The translations under genes and the position numbers were made by a program. Of a DNA stretch of 16,182 nt, positions 1 through 6,534 are shown in pieces. The first letter of the stretch is position 1, and every line of letters begins with the position of its first letter. The notes beneath the pieces were generated by a model. It had not been told where the DNA came from. It saw nothing but the letters and a program-made list of their open reading frames with translations, and did not search any database. Source of the stretch: JBLHHI01 sp047614125 (GTDB lineage Bacteria > Bacteroidota > Bacteroidia > NS11-12g > UBA9320); NCBI GenBank assembly GCA_047614125.1, contig JBLHHI010000074.1, forward strand, positions 1 through 16,182, read 5' to 3'.

Positions 1-35
1 GCAGCCATTAAGAAGCGCAGCAAAAAGGCTTTCAT
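1..35 (-). CDS. Possible 5' end of a gene running off the left edge
   Basis: On the minus strand an ATG at 33-35 opens a frame reading MKAFLLRFLMA before the window ends. A start with Lys and Arg followed by hydrophobic residues is what the beginning of an exported or membrane protein looks like, and the bases just upstream (caaaac) are A-rich as in many Bacteroidota leaders. Only eleven codons are visible, so no family can be named. The alternative is that a plus-strand gene ends here: plus frames stop at 9-11, 77-79 and 88-90, and none gives a recognisable C-terminus. Confidence 0.3.
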   Translation of the reverse strand, partial: MKAFLLRFLMA

Positions 36-45
36 GTTTTGGAAC

Positions 46-87
46 TCCCCCCATTGGGGATCACGAGCGCAGCGAGTAATCCGGGGC
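46..87. repeat. GC-rich inverted-repeat element, REP-like
   Basis: A run of six C (47-52) faces GGGG at 56-59 across a three-base loop. It is followed by an imperfect palindrome whose arms are GATCAC (59-64) and GTAATC (76-81), with GAGCGCAGCGAG between them, and then a second GGGG at 83-86. The block is far more GC-rich than the surrounding AT-rich DNA. It resembles dispersed intergenic palindromic elements, but only one copy lies in this window, so repetition elsewhere is inferred. Confidence 0.3.
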
Positions 88-90
88 TAA

Positions 91-361
91 GTTGAAGCTG
101 AGCAATGTTCAAGCCCAATTTCAAGCTCAATTTCTATGGAATTTCGCCTTGGTTGGTGGTATAACCAACCACAAATTATTATTTAACTGTTACTCTCAGC
201 TGAAGGCATCCAGGGCTTCAAAACTGATTTATTAAGATGAACTCGATGCATCCCAATTTGCTAGAACCGGAACCATCAACCATTAGCTGTCTCCATACTC
301 CATACTCGATGATCCTTCTCACAAAGTCTTATCTTTACTGCCTCAAAAACAATCAGAAAAA
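91..361. other. Intergenic stretch with short tandem repeats and one hairpin
   Basis: No convincing gene is visible here. The stretch holds a 12-base near-perfect tandem duplication at 108-131 (ttcaagcccaat, then ttcaagctcaat), an inverted repeat at 150-171, and a short tandem ccatactc at 293-308. TATCTTTA at 330-337 is one base off the Bacteroidota -7 consensus TAnnTTTG and sits about 25 bases before the DUF4286 start, but no TTG box lies at the expected distance upstream. Confidence 0.5.
150..171. other. Inverted repeat / hairpin TGGTTGGT-ACCAACCA
   Basis: There is a perfect 8-base stem, TGGTTGGT (150-157) with ACCAACCA (164-171), around a six-base loop. In the plus direction it is followed by an AT-rich tract without a clean T-run, so it could be a weak terminator or a protein-binding site. 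There is no other evidence for either role. Confidence 0.35.
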
Positions 362-667
362 ATGATCTTGTACAACGTAACCTGTTTAGTTGAAGACGCT
401 ATTCGAGAAGAATGGCTCACTTGGATGAAAGAAGTTCACCTTCCCGAAGTAATGGCAACCGGAAAGTTTATTTCAAGTAAGATGTTTATAATAGATCCAC
501 ACAGTGGTGAAGATACTGGGACCAGCTATTCCATTCAATACACCTTAGAAAATCGAAGTCAACTTGAGGCTTATGCCACCAACGATGGTCTAGCACTCAA
601 GGCAAAAACTGTTGCTCGGTATGGTGCTAAGGTAGTTGCGTTTAGAACCATTCTCGAAGAAGTTTAA
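362..667 (+). CDS. DUF4286 family protein
   Basis: This 101-residue cytoplasmic protein begins MILYNVTCLVEDAIREEWL and carries the features of the DUF4286 family, which is common in Bacteroidota. These are a first beta strand with MILYN, a WLTWMKEVHLPEVM helix, a central strand and SYSIQYTLE, and a C-terminal helix and strand ending in GAKVVAFRT. The layout suggests a dimeric alpha-beta barrel of ferredoxin-like type (inference). No catalytic residue is evident and no function is established. The length is normal for the family, and the ATG start is preceded by an A-rich leader. It stands alone and ends at a terminator shared with the convergent DUF4197 gene. Confidence 0.85.
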   Translation: MILYNVTCLVEDAIREEWLTWMKEVHLPEVMATGKFISSKMFIIDPHSGEDTGTSYSIQYTLENRSQLEAYATNDGLALKAKTVARYGAKVVAFRTILEEV

Positions 668-677
668 TTTACATTTT

Positions 678-717
678 AAAAAAAGGGGCCATTAGCCCCT
701 TTCCCTGATGTTTTTTA
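678..717. terminator. Bidirectional rho-independent terminator
   Basis: AAAGGGGC (682-689) pairs with GCCCCTTT (695-702) around the loop CATTA. On the minus strand the stem runs straight into seven T residues, a strong terminator for the DUF4197 gene. On the plus strand it is followed by a shorter T tract and then TTTTTT at 711-716, so it can also stop DUF4286 transcription. Its position between two converging genes supports shared use. Confidence 0.85.
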
Positions 718-720
718 ATT

Positions 721-1476
721 TTATGATCCTTTCTTTTCATCGGCATAATCGAATACTTTTTTAAGTATGTCGGTAGTTCGCGCTACGGGATTTGATCGAA
801 TGTTGTCTTCCTCCTTTTTAATCTCAGAAAACAAGGCCACCATAGCACGTTCCGTTACATAATCATATAGATCTGTGGTTACTTCCTTGCCGGCAATGGT
901 GTTATAAGCAGAGGTAACCTTAGTCCAAGGCTCATTAACATTTACATTTTCTAAAGCAGATTCAATTACTGGACGAAACTTCATTCTTAAATCATCAGAA
1001 GTTACTCGTTGCAGGTAAGACGTTGCGGCGCCATCTCCACCAGTAACAATGTTGATCGCATCTTTAATTGTCATTGCCTTTATGGCATTTACAAAAATTG
1101 GCTTGGCTTCTGCCATTGCATTTTCTGCTCCTCGATTCATCGCCGTTACCAGCTTATCTAAAAATGGTCCTGCTAAGGCGTTCGTAAACATATTGTCTCG
1201 AATTTGCTGTTCAACATTGCGGACCTCTTCTGGAAGCAACACCTTATACGCTGCATTTTTTAAAAATCCATCAGAAGCACCTAAAAATCCGGTTCCATTT
1301 CCCACTCCATTTTCAAGTGCTTGCTTTAAACCACTTACCGCTTCCGACTCAGTTATGCCGTTAACCGTTGTAAGTACTCCATCTGCCGTGTTTACTGCCT
1401 GTAACAATGTATCGCAAGAGCTAAACGAAAACCCCATGACAAATATCAATGCCCATTTCATTACTTTATTCTTCAT
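721..1476 (-). CDS. DUF4197 domain-containing lipoprotein
   Basis: The 251-residue protein starts with a signal peptide (MKNKVMKWALIFVMGFSF) ending in a lipobox-like SSC, with Cys21 the probable lipidated residue. The mature part matches the DUF4197 family. Landmarks are ITESEAVSGLKQALENGVG near residues 41-59, FLKNAAYKVLLPEEVRNVE near 71-89, the helix LDKLVTAMNRGAENAMAEAK near 106-125, and GGDGAATSYLQRVTSDDLR near 146-164. It should be an alpha-helical periplasmic or outer-membrane-anchored protein. The family has no established function. It lies 68 bases downstream of the GH3/serine hydrolase gene on the same strand with no terminator between, so co-transcription is likely. Its leader contains aaaaggaa just before the ATG. 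Confidence 0.88.
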   Translation of the reverse strand: MKNKVMKWALIFVMGFSFSSCDTLLQAVNTADGVLTTVNGITESEAVSGLKQALENGVGNGTGFLGASDGFLKNAAYKVLLPEEVRNVEQQIRDNMFTNALAGPFLDKLVTAMNRGAENAMAEAKPIFVNAIKAMTIKDAINIVTGGDGAATSYLQRVTSDDLRMKFRPVIESALENVNVNEPWTKVTSAYNTIAGKEVTTDLYDYVTERAMVALFSEIKKEEDNIRSNPVARTTDILKKVFDYADEKKGS

Positions 1477-1544
1477 TTCCTTTTATTTAATTTGTTCTTC
1501 AAGCAACATGCAGATTGCCTTCCAAGCGAAAATACTACTTCACT

Positions 1545-4439
1545 TTATTCTTCGATCGACTTGTAAATCACATCTAAAATATCGGTGCGCACACCCATAG
1601 AAACTAACAACTTGTTACTGCTGCTTGGATAGATGCGATTTGATAAAAAGATGTAGATAAAATCTTTATCCGGATCGGCCCACATCATGGTTCCCGTAAA
1701 ACCAGTATGACCAAATGCACGAGCGGAGCCATAATCGGAATACGGGTTTATTTTATTCGAATTGGGTTCCACCTTATCAAAGCCAACCCCCCGTCTCGAA
1801 TTGGTGGATTGATAACTTGTGAAGGCTGCAATTGTTTCGGGGTTTAAAAAACGAGTTCCGTTGTAAAATCCACCATTCAGCAGCATTTGCATTACCGCAG
1901 CAACGTCGGCCGAAGAAGCAAATAAACCTGCATGACCGCTAATTCCATCCAACATTGCAGCCGCGGGATCATGCACGTATCCGTGAATCAACTCTCCTCT
2001 AAAATCGGCATTGTCTTCGGTTGGAACGATCTGATTCTTGCTAAATTTCTGCAGTGGATTGAAGGTCATTGATCGCAGCCCCATAGGTTTATAAAACACA
2101 CTGTCGACGTACTTGTCGAATGATGTATTGGTGATGTTTTCGATAACGTAGCGCATTAAGATCATGCCCAAATCACTGTACTTATAATTACCCGGCGACT
2201 TAACCTCAGAATCATAAATAGTTCCAATAATTACTTTTTGATAGTCCTTACACATGTACAAATCATCAGACACTTTTATGCAAAATTTCTCCGATTCGGT
2301 TCTCGAGTAGGTAGTGTCGTAAATTTCAGGATTGAGCGTTACACTGTAAAATGGGATCCAATCTTTAAGTCCCGCCGAATGCGTTAAAACCTCCAAAACT
2401 GTAATCTCTTTTTTATTCGTTGTGTCGAGGCCTGGAAGGAATTTTGAGAGTGGGTCGTTCAATGAAAGCAATGAATCCTCTACCAACTTCATTACGGCTA
2501 AGGTGGTTGCTCCAACCTTCGTGAGCGAAGCTAAATCGTATAAATCATCATCTTTAACCTTTACCCCTCCATAAATGTGTTCCCCAAACGACTTCTGATA
2601 CACAACCTTTCCATGGCGCGCTACTAAGACTTGGCAGCCGGGTGTTGCGCCTTTGTCGATGGCATTCTGAGCTATTTCATCAATCTTCGAAAGCTTTTCC
2701 GAATTCATGCCGGTCTCTTCCGGTTCAGCATATCCCAAAATTCTAAGATCGGGTATTATCGCCCGATCTCGGAGTAAAAAGTCGTTTGTAACGCCAACTG
2801 GTAAAAATGCGTTTGCCGGTACGGCTCCAAACAACATTTGAGCGGCTTTAACTTGGTTTACCTTATCATCTTGATAAGCCATTACAACGGCGTTCAGTTT
2901 CCCAAAGTTTTTTAAATTATACGGGTTCCCAAAATCAACTAAAACACACTTGCCTTCTTTATTTAAGGTATTAATCAGAAGTGCTTGGGCATACGACACC
3001 CCATAATTATTTTTAGGATATCGACTTGTATTATGCAGACCCACTACTACATAATCAAACTTCTTTAACGTGGCAGCAATCGCTGGAATAGATCCAGAAC
3101 TTAAGTTAGTACCATAATTGAAATTTGTTGTGGTATGATATCGTTTTATGGTTCGTTGGAAATCCGTTTCAGAACTGGATCCGAGGGCCACAACTGCCAT
3201 TTTCTTTACGCTATTCACCGGCAGTGGCAACCAATTCTTGTCGTCACGAACTACACATAACTGCTTCTCAATAAGTGTGTTAAGCAAAAAAGTAGCGTAC
3301 GATGAATTCAACTCCGCCAATAGGTTCTCTTCAGCAATTGGATGAAACTCATCCAGTCCAACCCAGTGTTTGTACACCAACACCTTTTTAACCTTATCCG
3401 CAACATATTTTTTTGAGATCTCTCCGCTTACAATGGCTTTTTTGATTAACTCAATAGCCTTGGGTACATTGCCCGGTGCGAGTAAGATGTCGTTTCCAGC
3501 CTTGAGCGCTTTTAGTTCTAATGCACCTGGTTCATGATATTTTGCTACCCCTTGCATGTTCAATGCATCTGTAAATGCCAACCCATTGAACTTTAACTCC
3601 GTGCGCAACAACCCGTTAATTCCTTTTTCTGAGATGGAAATGGCTTGATTTGGAGTTGGATCGATGGCAGGGATGTACAGGTGTGCTGTCATTATACTCA
3701 TAACCCCACTATCAATCAACACTTTGAAAGGGTACAGTTCCACTGAATCTAAACGAGCTCTATTGTGTAAAATAACCGGGAGGTCTTTATGCGAATCAAC
3801 ATCAGTATCTCCATGTCCAGGAAAGTGTTTTGCACAGGCCATAATATTTTCATCCTGCATTCCTTTTGCGTACGCCCAACCTTTTTCAGCAACATTCTTA
3901 CGATCCTCGCCAAAAGATCGATAGTTAATTACCGGATTGTTTGGATTGTTGTTTACATCGATAACCGGCGCAAAATTTACATGAATGCCCATTCGCTTGC
4001 ATTGACGTCCGATCTGCCTTCCCATTTTATAGATAAGCTCATTGTCTTGGATGCCACCTAAACCCATTTGGTAAGGAAATGATGTAGTATTGCTCAGGCG
4101 CATGGCCAGTCCCCATTCACCGTCAATGGCTATGAGCAAAGGATGCTTCGACATGGCTTGATACGAATTCGTAAGTTGAACTTGGGTTAACGGATCGCCT
4201 TTAAAAAAAATAAGTCCGCCTACATTGTAATTTCGAATGGTAGATTCAACAGCATCCAAATGCGCCTTGCCATAGGTTGGTCGAACCTCAATCATTAAGA
4301 GCTGGGCAATCCGTTCATCTTCGGTCATGGCCTCATACGTAGCTTCTACCCAAGTATTTGGATTCGTTACCAAAGGTGGGGCAAAGCTTTTCACCGAAAT
4401 CAAAAGAAGAATGAACGTTATGAAAAATCTAATTACCAT
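1545..4439 (-). CDS. Exported fusion: GH3 beta-N-acetylhexosaminidase plus beta-lactamase-fold serine hydrolase
   Basis: This 964-residue bifunctional protein has two enzyme domains. The ATG at 4437-4439 is chosen because it opens a clean signal peptide (MVIRFFITFILLLISVKSFA). The frame extends 20 codons upstream (to 4499), but those residues do not look like an export signal. Residues about 35-355 form a glycoside hydrolase family 3 domain of NagZ type. The signature loop KHFPGHGDTDVDSH lies at 204-217 with its catalytic-dyad Asp and His, and FTDALNM supplies the likely nucleophile Asp291. A middle domain (about 400-560) resembles the GH3 C-terminal alpha/beta sandwich. Residues about 575-960 are a class C beta-lactamase/esterase-like domain: the SxxK motif is Ser638-Leu-Thr-Lys641, Tyr754-Ser-Asp756 stands at the YxN position, and His911-Thr-Gly913 at the KTG position. 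NagZ enzymes release N-acetylglucosamine from muropeptides, and the second domain could be a peptidase or esterase, so peptidoglycan processing in the periplasm is likely but not proven. Confidence 0.9.
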   Translation of the reverse strand: MVIRFFITFILLLISVKSFAPPLVTNPNTWVEATYEAMTEDERIAQLLMIEVRPTYGKAHLDAVESTIRNYNVGGLIFFKGDPLTQVQLTNSYQAMSKHPLLIAIDGEWGLAMRLSNTTSFPYQMGLGGIQDNELIYKMGRQIGRQCKRMGIHVNFAPVIDVNNNPNNPVINYRSFGEDRKNVAEKGWAYAKGMQDENIMACAKHFPGHGDTDVDSHKDLPVILHNRARLDSVELYPFKVLIDSGVMSIMTAHLYIPAIDPTPNQAISISEKGINGLLRTELKFNGLAFTDALNMQGVAKYHEPGALELKALKAGNDILLAPGNVPKAIELIKKAIVSGEISKKYVADKVKKVLVYKHWVGLDEFHPIAEENLLAELNSSYATFLLNTLIEKQLCVVRDDKNWLPLPVNSVKKMAVVALGSSSETDFQRTIKRYHTTTNFNYGTNLSSGSIPAIAATLKKFDYVVVGLHNTSRYPKNNYGVSYAQALLINTLNKEGKCVLVDFGNPYNLKNFGKLNAVVMAYQDDKVNQVKAAQMLFGAVPANAFLPVGVTNDFLLRDRAIIPDLRILGYAEPEETGMNSEKLSKIDEIAQNAIDKGATPGCQVLVARHGKVVYQKSFGEHIYGGVKVKDDDLYDLASLTKVGATTLAVMKLVEDSLLSLNDPLSKFLPGLDTTNKKEITVLEVLTHSAGLKDWIPFYSVTLNPEIYDTTYSRTESEKFCIKVSDDLYMCKDYQKVIIGTIYDSEVKSPGNYKYSDLGMILMRYVIENITNTSFDKYVDSVFYKPMGLRSMTFNPLQKFSKNQIVPTEDNADFRGELIHGYVHDPAAAMLDGISGHAGLFASSADVAAVMQMLLNGGFYNGTRFLNPETIAAFTSYQSTNSRRGVGFDKVEPNSNKINPYSDYGSARAFGHTGFTGTMMWADPDKDFIYIFLSNRIYPSSSNKLLVSMGVRTDILDVIYKSIEE

Positions 4440-4646
4440 CTTTGGAAGGCGCGCGTTTATTAAGGTTGATGCAAATACCGTACCTGCAATTTTAAGCAAT
4501 TCAATGGCCGCAGTTTAAATATTTTATTAACCATGACACTAACACGAACTGGATCAGAGAATGTTGTGCTTTGTATGCAAGTAGCGATCGAAACATAAAT
4601 CGAACTTTAGTTCATAACAAAAGATTTTGAACTCCGTTATTTGAAC
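4440..4646. promoter_or_regulatory. Divergent intergenic region, promoters not resolved
   Basis: These 207 bases separate the divergent GH3 fusion and DUF4846 genes, so promoters for both must lie here. I found no exact TTG-N19-TAnnTTTG pair on either strand, only partial matches. The side near the DUF4846 gene is AT-rich (about 4590-4640). Confidence 0.4.
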
Positions 4647-5513
4647 ATGTACCAGACAATTAAAGCCGTCAGAATAATTCTTGTTCTTCCGTTTTCCTTA
4701 TTATTAAGTTGCCAAACTACTGTTTCAAGTAATTCATCCAACCCACAAAGCAGGGTTTCGAGCCATCAACTTGAAGTAAAAAATGTGGGGGCTATTCCAA
4801 CTCCTAAGGGTTTCGAACGCGTTGATTATAGCGCTGGACATATGGCTAGTTACTTGCGAAACATTCGGCTTAAAACCAACAACCAAGTGATGCTCTATAA
4901 CGGAGAATTAAAGTGGAATCAAAGCTATAACTATGCCGTTCTTGACATCGATATTGGGAACAAAAACTTGCAACAATGTGCTGATGCAACCATGCGGTTA
5001 CGCGCTGAGCATTTATATCAACTCGGTAAATATGAAGACATTAAGTTTCATTTTACAAGCGGACACCTCGCCACGTGGCAGGCATATTCTAAAGGGTATA
5101 GACCCAAAATATCGGGCAGTTCAGTCCACTTTGTTAAATCTGCAGATGTTGATACAAGTTATGCAAATTTTAGAGCCTACTTAGACTTGATTTTTACCTA
5201 TTGTGGCACCCATTCGATGCGAAAAGAAGTCATAAATATCAAGTACAAGGATGTAGAACCCGGGGATGTTTTACTGCAAAATGGAAACCCGTACGGTCAT
5301 GCCATCACCATTATGGATGTTGCCCAAGACTCGAGCGGTAAAAGATTGGTCTTACTCAGTCAAAGCTACATGCCGGCGCAAGACATTCACATCCTACATA
5401 ATTTTGCAAATTCCAACCAAAATCCATGGTATTATCTAGTCGAAACTCTTTCTACATCAACACCTGAATGGACCTTTCCAGCGCACGCGCTTGTTCGTTG
5501 GATGCGGGAATAA
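4647..5513 (+). CDS. DUF4846 domain-containing lipoprotein
   Basis: The 288-residue protein begins with a signal peptide ending in LLLSC, a good lipobox, with Cys22 as the lipidation site. The body matches the DUF4846 family: PTPKGFERVDY near 52-61, the MASYLRNIRLK motif near 66-76, AVLDIDIGNKNLQQCADATM near 97-116, and RLRAEHLY just after. A C-terminal part contains PGDVLLQ near 205-211 and YGHAITIMDV near 216-225. The Cys186, then Gly-Asp, then His218 order recalls NlpC/P60- or CHAP-type papain-like hydrolases, but this is inference and the family is uncharacterised. An in-frame TTG lies two codons upstream (4641); the ATG is preferred. It is transcribed divergently from the GH3 fusion gene, so it may share a cell-envelope role. 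Confidence 0.83.
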   Translation: MYQTIKAVRIILVLPFSLLLSCQTTVSSNSSNPQSRVSSHQLEVKNVGAIPTPKGFERVDYSAGHMASYLRNIRLKTNNQVMLYNGELKWNQSYNYAVLDIDIGNKNLQQCADATMRLRAEHLYQLGKYEDIKFHFTSGHLATWQAYSKGYRPKISGSSVHFVKSADVDTSYANFRAYLDLIFTYCGTHSMRKEVINIKYKDVEPGDVLLQNGNPYGHAITIMDVAQDSSGKRLVLLSQSYMPAQDIHILHNFANSNQNPWYYLVETLSTSTPEWTFPAHALVRWMRE

Positions 5514-5659
5514 ATATGCCCAATTAAATATACACAAAATTCGAAAATATTCAACACTTTTGTTACATAATAATCTGTTTTATAACGCTTTACAGGCAAT
5601 ATTTTGACTCGGCTTGAATTTTGAATATTACTACCTTATTCACTTAAAGTATATATATT

Positions 5660-6391
5660 ATGAAACGGAGATTTACAATTTTTTGCACCATTTTAATGGT
5701 TTGCGTGGCTTCTTTATCATTTGGAAGCCCTGATTCTAAACTCCATCTAAACTTGTTTAGCGATGGAGAATTTGTGGTACATGTCGACGAAATTCGATAC
5801 CCAAATGTTCGGGGAAATTTCGACGTTGGAGGATTGTACGCCGGCACACACCGCATTCGGATTGTTGAAGTTTTTCAAAATCAAGGTAGAGGCCGCAGAA
5901 ATCAGGGTCGAGAAGTCTTGTACAATGGAACCATCAACATTCCATTTCGTTCGGCAGTATTTGCTAAACTCACCCCAAATTTGGGTCTTCGAATTATCGA
6001 GGTAAAGGCTTTACCTAGCCAAAGACAAGATAATTCGTACCGAAATCGTAGAAAGGACAATCGCAATTACCGTGGCAATTCAAGTTGCCGCCATCGAGGT
6101 GAAAACCAACACGGCATACTTCGCATTCAAGATGAAATGAACTACGTTGCATTCGACAAAGAACGTCTTCGTTTAGCGAAGAACTTTGTTGCCAATCATG
6201 GCGCTCATTCGGAAGATGTTGCCGAATTGATGCTTTTGTTCACCTTTGAAAAGAACAAACTCGAATTTGCAAAATTTGCGTTCGGGCATGTATGTGATCC
6301 CGACAACTTTCGTGCTGTTAACCGCTCGTTTACTTTTCGGAATTCAATTCGAGAATTGGAACGACACACCAGCAGCAGACATCGGCATTGA
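5660..6391 (+). CDS. Exported DUF4476 domain-containing protein
   Basis: This 243-residue protein starts with a signal peptide (MKRRFTIFCTILMVCVASLS, then FGS). The N-terminal half is beta-rich: LHLNLFSDGEFVVHVDEIR is followed by GLYAGTHRIRIVEVF, a pattern seen in many Bacteroidota secreted proteins. A basic, Asn/Arg-rich linker runs from about 125 to 152. The C-terminal 95 residues form a helical DUF4476 domain, with landmarks FDKERLRLAKNFVANH, AELMLLFTFEKNKLEFAKFA and HVCDPDNFRAVNRSFTFRNS. The function of the domain is unknown. The gene stands alone, 146 bases after DUF4846, and ends at a strong terminator. Confidence 0.85.
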   Translation: MKRRFTIFCTILMVCVASLSFGSPDSKLHLNLFSDGEFVVHVDEIRYPNVRGNFDVGGLYAGTHRIRIVEVFQNQGRGRRNQGREVLYNGTINIPFRSAVFAKLTPNLGLRIIEVKALPSQRQDNSYRNRRKDNRNYRGNSSCRHRGENQHGILRIQDEMNYVAFDKERLRLAKNFVANHGAHSEDVAELMLLFTFEKNKLEFAKFAFGHVCDPDNFRAVNRSFTFRNSIRELERHTSSRHRH

Positions 6392-6417
6392 AATCGATAA
6401 TGCATAAAAAGCAGGAT

Positions 6418-6454
6418 AAAAGCACTTCAATTCGTTGAGGTGCTTTTTGTTTTT
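6418..6454 (+). terminator. Strong rho-independent terminator with UUCG tetraloop
   Basis: AAAAGCACTTCAA (6418-6430) pairs with TTGAGGTGCTTTT (6435-6447) over 13 base pairs with a single G-U wobble. The loop is TTCG, the extra-stable UUCG tetraloop in RNA. A T-rich tail follows (to 6454). It terminates the DUF4476 transcript and insulates the E1 gene. Confidence 0.92.
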
Positions 6455-6534
6455 ACGGATACTTAGAACAAGGGTTAGAATAAAGATAAACCAATTTCAT
6501 TTCCGTTTAACAATTCCGTAAACTTGCATTCCTT

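Noticed and set aside
1..90. Plus-strand frame ending in a stop at 88-90, as the tail of an upstream gene
   Set aside because: The C-terminus would be encoded by the GC-rich palindromic element and matches nothing I know; the minus-strand start at 35 is slightly more plausible.
1049..1600. A 183-codon plus-strand open frame opposite the DUF4197 gene
   Set aside because: It is antisense to a well-supported lipoprotein gene and its intergenic spacer. The translation is low-complexity with no family features, typical of a shadow frame.
6519..6526. TAAACTTG upstream of the E1 gene as a -7 promoter box
   Set aside because: It is one base off consensus, has no -33 partner, and would put the transcript start almost on the ATG.
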